A stretch of DNA of 64,000 nt from Chitinophagales bacterium. Lineage in GTDB: Bacteria; Bacteroidota; Bacteroidia; Chitinophagales; LD1. Under the pieces are notes generated by a model. That model was not told the origin of the DNA and did no database searches. It saw only the letters and a program-made list of their open reading frames with translations. Shown here piece after piece: positions 26,001 through 34,599 of the stretch (within the stretch, counting starts at the first letter, position 1; each line of letters begins with the position of its first letter). Where the stretch lies: NCBI GenBank assembly GCA_016787045.1, contig JAEUVA010000025.1, forward strand, positions 1 through 64,000. The letters are read 5' to 3'. Position numbers and translations under genes: made by a program.

Positions 26001-26133
26001 GCAATGCGAATAAAAAGCAGAAAAACAATCGGTGGCAAAAATAGCGCTCAACGAAAAGCGCAAAAAAATTATTCACGGGTGTTATGCTTGGTTTAACGGC
26101 TAAATGAACACAACTTTTTGAAGACTTTACCAT
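23041..26133 (-). CDS. M1-family metallopeptidase with long C-terminal beta-rich (barrel-like) region
   Basis: 1030 residues. The M1 aminopeptidase core occupies about 55-590: GGGMEYPN (the GxMEN-type exopeptidase loop) and zinc site H395-E-V-G-H with the third ligand Glu 18 residues on in WMDEG. The remaining ~400 residues are alternating hydrophobic/polar strands ending in a basic-aromatic terminus, like an outer-membrane barrel or a large beta domain; this is inference. Start: the ATG at 26133 gives an unusual 50-residue leader; a GTG at 26076 gives a better signal peptide (hydrophobic core LFFCFLFALLCI, then NAQ) and may be correct. Divergent from the TPR gene. Confidence 0.82.
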   Translation of the reverse strand: MVKSSKSCVHLAVKPSITPVNNFFALFVERYFCHRLFFCFLFALLCIDLNAQKYFQQQTDYQIEVSLNDTTHELNGFLTLEYKNNSPDTLHYIYFHLWANAFRGHNSEYAKQALENGGTDFHFSKPAQRGGMDGLDFKADGETCKWFCTDKNFEICKVVLNRPLLSGEALTLSTPFRVKLPHTFSRLGHVGQSYQISQWYPKPAVYDASGWHTMPYLDQGEFYSEFGSYDVKITLPQNYRVAATGDLQNEEELKWLDSLCISTKKIQQFAEDLQFPASSAHKKTLHYKQSKVHDFAWFADKRYHVLKGEVELPQSKRKVTTWAMFTNNKAKLWMKAGDYIADAVIHYSELVGEYPYAQVSAVEGALEAGGGMEYPNVTVIGDVSSDFSLDLVITHEVGHNWFYGILGSNERDHAWMDEGINSYYEYRYTATKYPQRRMVGKLPRFIGKIFDLNQYKHKYLMDVGYQLAARENYDQPCELQAPKYTDYNYGVMVYGKTMLALYHLENYLGTVLFDSIMKKYFDVWKFKHPQPANVRQVFDTMSGKNLSWFFDDLIGTTKKLDYAVTKGKPNGTGTHLFTLVNKGTIAAPLIVTLLDKDTVVNRFVLDGFTGKRELETTTLGTDRLQIDPQLVMPEINRKNNTFFFSKALPRLEKIRFQFLGSLENQNRTQVFFAPYFGVNNYDKVQVGAAFYNSFLPTQKFNYLFVPALGTGSLKFIGMSKMAYNFFPDTRVQQFTVGISGRRFSYLLTPANLMFHKLEPFVHIVLKKKNPRSPYEQSIHLRSVNIWLEKLATDKKVETQNYYVNELKYTLARKAALNPFEINLSAQQGNQFLGLFAEGKFLVSYKKKNQGLKIRVFSGGFPYYAKPPSDIAAPLPRVYLSTVSNPTFAYWLQKDYLFDENFIDRNGTNPNLARQVALTGGAFRSLTTFGGTSSSITAINLSTTIHRFVPIQPFVNGAVVTNQSESAEFAAELGASLVLIPGMAEIHLPLVTSNNIKQNQEVLGINKWYQRFTFTLKWQIQKPLDMLRRFI

Positions 26134-26176
26134 ACCATGAAAAATACCGCCATAGCACAGTCATTTATACACCAAT

Positions 26177-26188
26177 CACACCGGTGTG
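26177..26188. promoter_or_regulatory. Perfect palindrome CACACCGGTGTG between divergent genes
   Basis: A 12-bp perfect palindrome in the 178-bp region between the M1 peptidase and TPR genes. Position and symmetry fit an operator, but no regulator is known and a chance origin is possible. Confidence 0.3.
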
Positions 26189-26311
26189 TTGAAAATTGAT
26201 GTGGTTTAAAAAAATTTGAAGCATACATTCGGTTAGTCAACAAGGCGTAGTGCAACGTTCTTTAACAACCTTGACAGACACGCTTATCTATTCTTCACCT
26301 AATATTACCGC

Positions 26312-27724
26312 ATGGAAGAAAATGAATTTCAGGAGCCATCATTCGGAGAAATAATTGATCTGGTGAGACAGTATGAAGATGCCGAACGAAAACAGGCCCC
26401 CATTTTTTTTGAAGAAGAAAACTATGAGCACATCATTAATTTTTATGAAGATAACCGCGAATACCACAAAGCGCTGCGCGTAGTTGATCAGGCACTGGAG
26501 CAACATTCTTTTTCTTCTTACCTGCATACCAAAAAAGCAGAGATACTGGCCAACCAGCGAAAGTTTGATGAAGCCCTTTATTACTTGGCCGAAGCCGAAA
26601 AATTAGACCCCAACGATGTAAATGTATTTTTGATACGTGCCGATGTGCTGCTGTGGGAAGGCCGCCATGCAGAAGCTATGGAAGAAATTGAATATGCGTT
26701 ATCAATAGCCGATGAAAAAGAAATTTTTGCTGAGCTGTATTTAGAAATGGCTGACATTTTTGAAGATCAGGAGAAGTATTATGAAGTGATTGATGCGCTC
26801 AAAATGGCACTCAAACACACCCCCGATAACGAAGAGGCGCTCAACCGGTTTTGGTTTTGTACCGAGATAACCGAAAAGTATGAAGATAGCGTACAGTTTC
26901 ATGAAGCGCTAATTGAACAGAGTCCATATTCTTATTTGGCATGGTTCAATTTAGGGCATGCATACTGTGGACTTGGCGAGTACGATAAAGCATTAGAGGC
27001 ATTTGGTTATGTAATGGCTATAGACGACCAATACGAACCTGCATTTACTTGTAGTGGTGATGTAAAATTCTTACAAACCGATTACAATGCCGCTTTGGTG
27101 TTTTATCAAGATGCCGTGAAACTGGTAAAGCCAAACAAAGAGTTGTACTTGAAAATAGCGGAGTGTTTTGACCGGCTAAATGATTACAGCAAGGCGCGCG
27201 CCAATCTCCGCAAAGCAATTGGTGTAGACCCACACTTTGATGAGGCGTTTTACCGCATTGGCGAAACCTACCGCTCAGAAGATAAATGGACAAAAGCCAT
27301 TGCCTCTTTTGAACGGGCAGTAAAACTAAACCGCGATAATTTAGATTACCTCGCTGCGCTTGGCGATGCCTACATGAGTGCCGGTGAGCCGGAGTTGGCA
27401 ATAGAAGTTTTTGAGCGCGCTTTTCAGTTAGACCCACAACCCAAACAAAACTGGATAAACTTAGCCACTGCTTATTTCAATGCCGATAATTTTCGCAAAG
27501 CATTTCAGGTGCTTAACGAAGCAGAGTATAAATACGATAGCAGCTCAGATATTTTTTACATCAAAGCCGTATTTTACAACCGTGCCGGAAACCGGCATGA
27601 GGCATTGCTAAATATGGAGAAAGGATTGCTCGCCAATTTTAACGAACATACCATTGTGTTTGAGATGGACGAAGACCTGCTGAGCGACCAAGCATTCTTA
27701 CAGGTAATAGAGCAATACCGTTAG
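26312..27724 (+). CDS. Tetratricopeptide repeat protein
   Basis: 470 residues without signal peptide or membrane segment. After an acidic N-terminus (about 1-50) nearly the whole chain is TPR units, about ten, with typical words such as AWFNLGHAYCGLGEYDKALEA and AFYRIGETYRSEDKWTKAIA. TPR arrays are protein-binding scaffolds; the partner is unknown. Its stop is 4 bp from the convergent cysN stop. Confidence 0.85.
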   Translation: MEENEFQEPSFGEIIDLVRQYEDAERKQAPIFFEEENYEHIINFYEDNREYHKALRVVDQALEQHSFSSYLHTKKAEILANQRKFDEALYYLAEAEKLDPNDVNVFLIRADVLLWEGRHAEAMEEIEYALSIADEKEIFAELYLEMADIFEDQEKYYEVIDALKMALKHTPDNEEALNRFWFCTEITEKYEDSVQFHEALIEQSPYSYLAWFNLGHAYCGLGEYDKALEAFGYVMAIDDQYEPAFTCSGDVKFLQTDYNAALVFYQDAVKLVKPNKELYLKIAECFDRLNDYSKARANLRKAIGVDPHFDEAFYRIGETYRSEDKWTKAIASFERAVKLNRDNLDYLAALGDAYMSAGEPELAIEVFERAFQLDPQPKQNWINLATAYFNADNFRKAFQVLNEAEYKYDSSSDIFYIKAVFYNRAGNRHEALLNMEKGLLANFNEHTIVFEMDEDLLSDQAFLQVIEQYR

Positions 27725-27728
27725 CGCT

Positions 27729-29006
27729 TTAATCAATTATCATACAGGCGCCAAGCGTTACATTGGTGCCTTCGTCAATCAATATAAAACTACCGGTTTC
27801 GCGATTTTTTGTGTACGCATCAAAACACAAAGGTGCTGTAGTGCGGATAGTAATACGCCCTACATCATTCATCCCTATTTGTGGATTTTCGGTAATACGA
27901 TGCAGTGAATTAATATCTAATTTGTATTTCACTTCTTTCACTACCGCCCGCGCATCTTTGCTGGTGTGCTTAATAGCGTACTTGCCGTTGAGTTGCAGGG
28001 GCTTCTCTCCCATCCAGCAAACCATGGCTTCTATATCTTGGCTTTGTTTGGGCACATTGCCTTCGCGCACAATCATATCTCCGCGCGAAATGTCAATATC
28101 ATCTTCTAACTGAATGGTAACAGACAATGGGGCAAACGCCTCGTCTAATTCTTTACCATCTAACTCTACTGATTTTACTTTGGAAGAAAATCCGGAAGGC
28201 AATACCGTTATTTTATCGCCCTTGCGAATAACTCCGCTGGCAATACGCCCCGCATATCCTCTGTAATCGTGAAACTCATCGCTGTATGGACGCACAACAT
28301 ATTGCACCGGAAAGCGGGTGTCTATATGGTTAATGTCGCTAGCTATATGAATATTTTCTAACAAGTATAAAAGCGTTACACCTTCATACCACGGCATATT
28401 GGTGGAGCGGTTTACTACGTTATCGCCATTCAAAGCGGATATAGGAATAAAGTGAATATCCTTTGACTTTAAACGGGTAGCAAACTCACGGTACTCACTT
28501 ACAATGTTGTTAAACACTTCTTCTTTGTATTCTACTAAATCCATTTTGTTGATGCAAAGCGCAATGTGCGGTATGCCCAATAGTGATGCAATGATGGAGT
28601 GCCTGCGGGTTTGCTCCACAATTCCTTGCCGGGCATCTACCAATATAATAGCCAAATTGGCGGTGCTGGCACCTGTTACCATATTGCGGGTATATTGTAT
28701 GTGTCCGGGGGTATCGGCAATAATAAATTTGCGCTTGGGCGTAGAAAAATAGCGGTAGGCCACATCAATGGTTATGCCCTGTTCGCGCTCTGCACGTAAT
28801 CCGTCCGTCAACAGTGCCAAATTCACGGTGGTTTCGCCCCTGCGTTTGCTGGTGGCTTCTATGTTTTCTAACTGATCTTCAAAAATTGATTTGCTATCAT
28901 ACAACAAGCGGCCAATCAAAGTTGACTTACCATCGTCCACACTACCGGCAGTAGTAAAGCGGAGAAGTTCCATATTGAGGTAACTGTCTGAATTGAATTT
29001 TTTCAT
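27729..29006 (-). CDS. cysN: Sulfate adenylyltransferase subunit 1 (GTPase)
   Basis: 425 residues. An EF-Tu-like GTPase: P-loop GSVDDGKST, DTPGH and NKMD motifs, followed by two beta-barrel domains (DDIDISRGDMIV). With CysD it couples GTP hydrolysis to formation of APS from ATP and sulfate. No APS kinase is fused; cysC is a separate gene here. Last gene of the cysC-cysD-cysN order on the - strand; an 88-bp gap holding a hairpin repeat separates it from cysD. Confidence 0.95.
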   Translation of the reverse strand: MKKFNSDSYLNMELLRFTTAGSVDDGKSTLIGRLLYDSKSIFEDQLENIEATSKRRGETTVNLALLTDGLRAEREQGITIDVAYRYFSTPKRKFIIADTPGHIQYTRNMVTGASTANLAIILVDARQGIVEQTRRHSIIASLLGIPHIALCINKMDLVEYKEEVFNNIVSEYREFATRLKSKDIHFIPISALNGDNVVNRSTNMPWYEGVTLLYLLENIHIASDINHIDTRFPVQYVVRPYSDEFHDYRGYAGRIASGVIRKGDKITVLPSGFSSKVKSVELDGKELDEAFAPLSVTIQLEDDIDISRGDMIVREGNVPKQSQDIEAMVCWMGEKPLQLNGKYAIKHTSKDARAVVKEVKYKLDINSLHRITENPQIGMNDVGRITIRTTAPLCFDAYTKNRETGSFILIDEGTNVTLGACMIID

Positions 29007-29007
29007 T

Positions 29008-29092
29008 TTAGTTGTGAGTTGTGAGTTGTGAGTTGTGAGTTTAAGGTTATTGCATTTCGGGCAACCTACAACTCACAACCGGCAACTCTTGT
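29008..29092 (-). repeat. Intra-operonic GTTGTGA hairpin repeat, copy A
   Basis: On the + strand GTTGTGA is repeated in tandem (29011-29040) and faces inverted CAACTCACAAC-type words (29064-29086), so the RNA can fold into a long hairpin between cysD and cysN. A second copy with the same order (GTTGTGA repeats, GCATTT, CAACCGGCAACT) lies between atpF and atpH at 36983-37052. Confidence 0.8.
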
Positions 29093-29094
29093 TT

Positions 29095-29997
29095 TTAAAA
29101 GTATCCTTCTTTTTTTCGGTCTTCCATACTGGTTTCGCTGCGCTTATCATCTGCACGGCCTCCACGCTCGGTAGTGCGGCTGGCGGCTACTTCTTGTATA
29201 ATATCATCTAGCGTGGCAGCTGTTGAAAATGTAGCTCCGGTAGAAGTAATATCTCCTATTGTGCGGAAACGAACAATTTGTTCCTCGGCTACCTCGTTTG
29301 GTTTCATAGGTATATGTGGAGAATCGGCCAGCCAAACACCATCGCGGTTAAATACTTTGCGCTTATGCGAAAAATAAAGCGATGGCATTTCTATCCCTTC
29401 CATAGCCAAATATTGCCATACGTCTAACTCTGTCCAGTTAGAGATGGGAAACACTCTAAAGTTCTCTCCCATCTGCATTTTGCCGTTAAACAAATTCCAA
29501 AGTTCGGGCCGTTGGTTTTTAGGATCCCATTGCCCAAACTCATCGCGGTGCGAAAAGAAACGCTCTTTAGCTCTGGCTTTCTCTTCGTCTCTGCGCGCAC
29601 CACCTATACAGGCATCAAATTTATGTAGCTCTATGGTATCTAACAGGGTAGTGGTTTGTAAGCGAATGCGCGAGGCATTATAGCCCTTCTCTTCTGCCAC
29701 ACGGCCTTTGTCTATGCTCTCTTGCACAGAACCAACAATAAGTTTGGCCCCCAGCTTTTTAACCAATGCATCGCGGTAGTCTATGGTTTCCTGAAAGTTG
29801 TGGCCGGTGTCTATATGTACCAACGGAAACGGAATAGCAGCGGGGTAAAATGCCTTTTTGGCTAAGTAGGTAACTAATATAGAATCCTTGCCTCCGCTAA
29901 ACAAAATAGCCGGATTTTGAAACTGAGCAGCTACTTCTCGAAGCACAAAAATGCTTTCGGCTTCAAGTGTTTTAAGGTGATTAAGGGTATAGCTCAT
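29095..29997 (-). CDS. cysD: Sulfate adenylyltransferase subunit 2
   Basis: 300 residues, the usual CysD length. It has the PP-loop pyrophosphatase motif SGGKDSILVTYLAKKAF, VHIDTGHNFQET, ACIGGARRDEEKARAKER and the C-terminal GRADDKRSETSMEDRKKEGYF motif that closes CysD proteins. It adenylates sulfate to APS together with CysN. It starts 14 bp after the cysC stop, so the two are in one operon. Confidence 0.96.
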   Translation of the reverse strand: MSYTLNHLKTLEAESIFVLREVAAQFQNPAILFSGGKDSILVTYLAKKAFYPAAIPFPLVHIDTGHNFQETIDYRDALVKKLGAKLIVGSVQESIDKGRVAEEKGYNASRIRLQTTTLLDTIELHKFDACIGGARRDEEKARAKERFFSHRDEFGQWDPKNQRPELWNLFNGKMQMGENFRVFPISNWTELDVWQYLAMEGIEMPSLYFSHKRKVFNRDGVWLADSPHIPMKPNEVAEEQIVRFRTIGDITSTGATFSTAATLDDIIQEVAASRTTERGGRADDKRSETSMEDRKKEGYF

Positions 29998-30011
29998 AGT
30001 AAGATAATTAA

Positions 30012-30614
30012 TTATTGATTGTTGACAATTGGTACTACGTATTGCATCACTTGTTGCACACTATCGGCTATTGCTTTGCCCTGTGTGGCAATTACTAAAT
30101 CCGCATTTAGTGGCGGTTCAAAAGGAGCATTAATACCGGTAAAATCTTTTATCTCTCCTCTGCGGGCTTTGGCGTATAACCCTTTCACATCGCGCTTTTC
30201 ACATTCATCAACGGGGGTATCTATAAACACCTCTACAAAATCGGTTTCGCCAATTATCTGCCGCGCCATAGCCCGAATAGCTGTAGTGGGCGATACAAAA
30301 CAGCAAATGGTAACAACTCCGTTTGTACAAAACAATTTAGCTACTTCGGCAATTCTACGGATGTTTTCGGTACGGTCTTCTTCACTAAAACCGAGGTTGT
30401 TATTGATGCCTGTACGCACATTATCGCCATCTAACACTACTACATAAAAACCCTTGTTGTGCAATTCTTCTTCTACCCCTTTAGCAATGGTGCTTTTGCC
30501 CGACCCTGACAGCCCGGTAAACCACAGCACCTTTCCGCGCTGACCCAGCAATTGCTCCTTGCTTTCGCGGGGCAACAAATGCCGGTATGGATGGATATTT
30601 TCTTGCTTGCTCAT
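30012..30614 (-). CDS. cysC: Adenylyl-sulfate kinase
   Basis: 200 residues from the ATG at 30614; an upstream TTG at 30641 would add nine residues with no homologous look and would overlap the promoter. Seen: P-loop GLSGSGKST, LDGDNVRTGINNNLGFS, the FVSPTTAIR segment and GLYAKARRGEIKDFTGINAPFEPP. It phosphorylates APS to PAPS. First gene of the sulfate-activation operon, divergent from the carboxylesterase gene. Confidence 0.94.
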   Translation of the reverse strand: MSKQENIHPYRHLLPRESKEQLLGQRGKVLWFTGLSGSGKSTIAKGVEEELHNKGFYVVVLDGDNVRTGINNNLGFSEEDRTENIRRIAEVAKLFCTNGVVTICCFVSPTTAIRAMARQIIGETDFVEVFIDTPVDECEKRDVKGLYAKARRGEIKDFTGINAPFEPPLNADLVIATQGKAIADSVQQVMQYVVPIVNNQ

Positions 30615-30628
30615 AAAAAATTGCAGGT

Positions 30629-30637
30629 GCAAGGATA
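30629..30637 (-). promoter_or_regulatory. Likely -7 box of the cysC operon
   Basis: TATCCTTGC on the - strand, a 7/8 match to TAnnTTTG followed by C as is common, 15 bp before the ATG. No good TTTG box at the expected distance, so moderate support only. Confidence 0.4.
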
Positions 30638-30761
30638 GCAAATTTGCATTACCCTATAGAACCGATAGAGATGGCATGATAGAAAAAGTTTCTCCTTCTT
30701 AAAATATACTGCACTTCAATGCGTCAGCTATGTTTTCCATCCTATTTTTTTCGGTTGCCCT

Positions 30762-32345
30762 ATGTTTAAAAAGCTACTTTTTGCTGCGTTATTTATTTCC
30801 GTACAATTTGCACACGCCAAAACTGATAAGACCAACACTGCCAAGCCCACCGGTGTGGTTGTAGAAACAACCTACGGTCGGCTGCAAGGCACCACAGAAC
30901 ATGGTACCTACTGCTGGAAAGGCATTGCATTTGCCAAACCACCCGTAGGCGAATGGCGCTACACAGCACCACAAAAACCCGATAGCTGGGATGGGGTAAA
31001 ACAAGCTACGGAATACGGCTCAGCTTCTTTACAACAAAAAAGCCGATTTACCGAAAACCAGACCAAAAGCGAAGACTGCCTGTACCTTAACGTGTGGTCA
31101 CCGGCAGCAGATAATCAAAAACGCCCGGTAATGGTGTGGATACACGGGGGTGGTTTTGTGGTGGGCTCCGGCTCATCTGATTTATACAATGGCGCCAACT
31201 TAGCCAAGCAGGGCGATGTGGTAGTAGTAACCATCAACTACCGCTTGGGAGTTTTGGGCTTTTTGTATTTTGATGAAAGCGATACTCTGCATCGTGGCTT
31301 TGACAATAACCTCGGCATACGCGATCAAATAGCCGCACTACAATGGGTTAAAGAAAATATTGCCGCTTTTGGTGGCGACCCTAACCAGGTAACTATTTTT
31401 GGAGAATCGGCCGGTGGCACCAGTGTAGAAACACTGCTGGCCTGCCCATCGGCCAAAGGATTGTTTCACAAAGCCATTGCGCAAAGTGGCCCCGCCAGTA
31501 TGCTTTGGCAGCCCGAAACTGCTAAGCTCCTCACGCAAAAATTCTTTAGCTTGCTTGGACTAAAAGAAACGGAGGTACAAAAACTAAAAAACATATCTGC
31601 CGACACGCTCAAAAAAGCAGAAGATGCCTTACTTAAATATATGGTGTTTGAAACTACCCATCGGGTATTTGCACCAACCATAGATGGCTCGTTTTTACCC
31701 AACGATATTTTTCAGTGCCTTAGCCCCAAACAAAGCGGCAACATACCGCTGATGATTGGCACCAACATGGATGAAGCCACCATGTTTGCCCGCAAAGACC
31801 TGCGCATGATGCCCAACAACAGCAAAGATTTGGAGCGCGATTTTTTGCATGTGGTAAAGCCCGAACAGAAGAAAAAAATTGTGGCTGCCTATAAGCACTT
31901 TCCGCGCAAACGCGGGGTGCTTGATCTGCTTACCGATGCCGTTTTTCGCATACCGGCTATCCGCATGGCCGAATGCCAGAGTATGCACTCTCCGGTGTAT
32001 ATGTACCGTTTTCAATGGAGTTCTATGATGCTCAACATTACCGGTATGCGCACTTTTCATGGTTTAGAATTGCCCTTTGTGTTTGGCAATACTCAACAAG
32101 GCCGCACCGGTAAATTGATGCGGCTGATTGCCACACCACGCACTGTAAAGTTACTGACCAAACAAATGCAACAATCGTGGCTCAACTTTGCCCGCTATAG
32201 CAACCCCAATGGCGCTACCGATGGCTCGTGGAAACCCTACACTGCTGAGCACCGCTCTACAATGATTTTTGATAAAAATGCAGAAGTCATCAACGACCCA
32301 GACGCACAACAGCGGAAGGCCTGGGTGGATGTGAAATACTATTGA
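30762..32345 (+). CDS. Type B carboxylesterase, exported
   Basis: 527 residues with a signal peptide (1-19). Alpha/beta hydrolase of the carboxylesterase/cholinesterase family: GTYCWKGIAFAKPP near the N-terminus, oxyanion loop WIHGGGFVVG, nucleophile Ser216 in GESAGG, probable acid Glu338 in NMDEATMF and His433 in FHGLELPFVFG. Substrate unknown; the family hydrolyses carboxylic esters. Monocistronic: divergent from cysC, and followed by an unrelated disrupted gene. Confidence 0.9.
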   Translation: MFKKLLFAALFISVQFAHAKTDKTNTAKPTGVVVETTYGRLQGTTEHGTYCWKGIAFAKPPVGEWRYTAPQKPDSWDGVKQATEYGSASLQQKSRFTENQTKSEDCLYLNVWSPAADNQKRPVMVWIHGGGFVVGSGSSDLYNGANLAKQGDVVVVTINYRLGVLGFLYFDESDTLHRGFDNNLGIRDQIAALQWVKENIAAFGGDPNQVTIFGESAGGTSVETLLACPSAKGLFHKAIAQSGPASMLWQPETAKLLTQKFFSLLGLKETEVQKLKNISADTLKKAEDALLKYMVFETTHRVFAPTIDGSFLPNDIFQCLSPKQSGNIPLMIGTNMDEATMFARKDLRMMPNNSKDLERDFLHVVKPEQKKKIVAAYKHFPRKRGVLDLLTDAVFRIPAIRMAECQSMHSPVYMYRFQWSSMMLNITGMRTFHGLELPFVFGNTQQGRTGKLMRLIATPRTVKLLTKQMQQSWLNFARYSNPNGATDGSWKPYTAEHRSTMIFDKNAEVINDPDAQQRKAWVDVKYY

Positions 32346-32422
32346 AACAACATTCCCTTTTAGCACCTCGTGCAAAAACTAATCTATGAAATTAGTGGGT
32401 TGTTTTCTATAATATTGCATAT

Positions 32423-33981
32423 ATGGAACAAAAATTGTTTCGCCAAATTTGGGATCAATTACGGATAAAAAAGCCAGTTTAACCATTACCTTGATCAAGT
32501 AACCGTTCAGCATTTAAGAGGAATCTCTGACATCAGTATTGATTTCAACTATCCGGTTACAGTTATTGCAGGTGCTAATGCTTGCGGAAAATCAACACTA
32601 TTATTTTCATGTGCTTGTGCTTATGAACCAATAGGGGCTAACCCTCGTTTATTCACACCTGCTTCATTGTTCCCCAACTTAACATTAAAGGAAGATTACT
32701 CAATACGTGATAATGAAGTGCAAACTGCATTGAGTTTCCATTACTCCATAGAAAAGAAAAAAACAATGATGCGATGGGCCAAGGGAAAGTCATGGAATAA
32801 AAGTTATGGTGGTCAAAAAAACATGCACCAGCCCAGTAGGCAAGTATATCTTCGCACACTTGCTAATTTGACAAGTCCTTCCGAGGTCAGAAGTGTGCTA
32901 CAAATTTCTTCAGCCACCCAAGTTCAAGTTCAAGAGATTACCAGTGATTTAATTGCTTTTGCTCAGCGAATACTCCCACTTCAATACAATAAAGTGAAGC
33001 TGGTTAAAAAAGACGCTAAAGAATTGTTGTTCGTGACAAGAACAGATGGGAATGGTTCAAGTTACTCAGAGTTTCACATGAGTGCTGGTGAACGAGCAAT
33101 TTTGCGAATATCTAAAGATATATCCTCTCTAAAAAATGCATTGGTTTTGATAGATGAAATTGAGGCAGGGTTACATCCATTTACCCAACAGCAATTGATG
33201 CTGGAGCTTCAACGAATAAGCACTTAGAAATGATTTGCAGATTATTGTTACCAGTCACAGTCCTGTAATTTTAGACAGTGTGCCGCCTGATGCAAGAATA
33301 TTTCTTGAAAGAACCTCAGATAACGTAATAGTAAAACCAGCATACAAAGATATTATCCAAAAGTCCCTTTACGGGCAATCAACAGAAAAGTTGAGTTTGC
33401 TCTGTGAGGATGATATGGGCGAGCATTTTGTTTTAGGTATCCTAGACTATTTGAATCCCAAACTAAACATAGTTCACGATGATATAAAGGTGGGTAGAGA
33501 TACTGGTAAAGATGAGTTTCCACAGCATATACAGGCATTGGGAAAGTTTAATAGGTTGAGTGAGTTTATTTTTGTTTTAGATGGAGATGCACGAGATATT
33601 GAACACAAACTCAAGGCGGCAGGTATGCAGTTTGGTGTAGATATCAATCCAATTTACTTACCGGGTGATGGAATACCCGAAAGTTGGGCGTGGAAAAACC
33701 TGTATGATAATTACCAAGAATATGCAACATTGTTTGGCCTTACTCCTCAAGATTTACTCACCCGCATTAACCAAAACAATCAATTGTTTGATAATGCCTC
33801 CGATAGAGAGACCATTAAAAGCAAAAATAAGTTTCACTCTTTGTGTGAACAATTAAAAAGGAAAAATACTGAAATCATTAGATCCATCAGTAGGCATGAA
33901 GTAGAAAAACAAAGTGGTGATACAAAAATATTTTCAGATGATTTAGAGTCACAAATTAGAAATTGGCAAAGCAGGAAGTAG
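32423..33981 (+). pseudogene. AAA-family ATPase with C-terminal TOPRIM-like domain, broken by two +1 frameshifts
   Basis: Three consecutive frames are needed. Frame 1 of the gene starts ATG 32423 (MEQKLFRQIWDQLRIKK) and stops at 32480-32482. From about 32469 the next frame continues with SQFNHYLDQVTVQHLRG, P-loop GANACGKST, and later HMSAGERA and LVLIDEIEAGLHP (signature and Walker B), stopping at 33227. From about 33223 a third frame resumes LRNDLQIIVTSHSPVILD (His switch) and a TOPRIM-like part (CEDDMGEHFVLGIL, FVLDGDARD) to 33981. Each break is fixed by removing one base, in the A-run 32467-32472 and near 33217-33219. OLD-like ATPase-nucleases of this kind act in phage defence. Either a decayed gene or two homopolymer errors. 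AT-rich against its neighbours, suggesting transfer. Confidence 0.8.
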
Positions 33982-33984
33982 GTA

Positions 33985-34593
33985 TTACTTACTTGCATTG
34001 TACCGCTTAATCTCTTCGCTTATCCATTCGTGCACCTCTTCTCTGCCTTTGTTATACTCTGCCGAGGTTACAAAGCTGGGGGGCAGCTCTGCCCAATGCT
34101 CCAGCATTTTATCTTTAAACGCTTGCATGTTACCTTGTATCTCTGCACTGCCCGGCTTATCGGCTTTGGTAAATACCAGTACAAAAGGCACATGGTTTTC
34201 GCCTAACCAGTTCGCAAAATCCAAATCTAATTTTTGGGGGGGTATGCGGCTGTCTATTAACAGCAGTACATACAAAAGTTGCTCGCGGTTGGCTAGGTAA
34301 CCCTTTATCATGGTCATCCACTTATTGCGCTGCTCGCGCGATATTTTAGCAAAGCCATAGCCCGGCAAATCCACCAAATGAAAATGGCCGTTGATAAGAA
34401 AAAAATTGAGCAACTGTGTTTTGCCCGGTGTTACCGAAACTTTAGATAGCTTTTTTCTGCCACATATAAAATTGATGAGTGAACTTTTGCCCACGTTAGA
34501 GCGCCCTATAAATGCAAACTCAGGCACCTGTTTGGTGGGGCACTTTTCTACATTGGTGTAGCTGGCTACGTATTCGGCAGTGTTGATTTGCAT
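33985..34593 (-). CDS. engB: Ribosome-biogenesis GTPase EngB/YsxC
   Basis: 202 residues: P-loop GRSNVGKSSLINFI, VTPGKTQ (G2), DLPGYGFA (G3), TKAD (G4) and TSAEYNKG (G5). EngB assists late 50S assembly. Its start is 6 bp after the ftsY stop, so the two are cotranscribed. It ends 3 bp from the convergent broken ATPase gene. Confidence 0.95.
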   Translation of the reverse strand: MQINTAEYVASYTNVEKCPTKQVPEFAFIGRSNVGKSSLINFICGRKKLSKVSVTPGKTQLLNFFLINGHFHLVDLPGYGFAKISREQRNKWMTMIKGYLANREQLLYVLLLIDSRIPPQKLDLDFANWLGENHVPFVLVFTKADKPGSAEIQGNMQAFKDKMLEHWAELPPSFVTSAEYNKGREEVHEWISEEIKRYNASK

Positions 34594-34599
34594 AATGTA

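Noticed and set aside
32460..33240. Programmed frameshifting in the AAA/TOPRIM gene
   Set aside because: Two separate +1 shifts at unlike sites, with no slippery motif at the second, fit mutation or sequencing error better.
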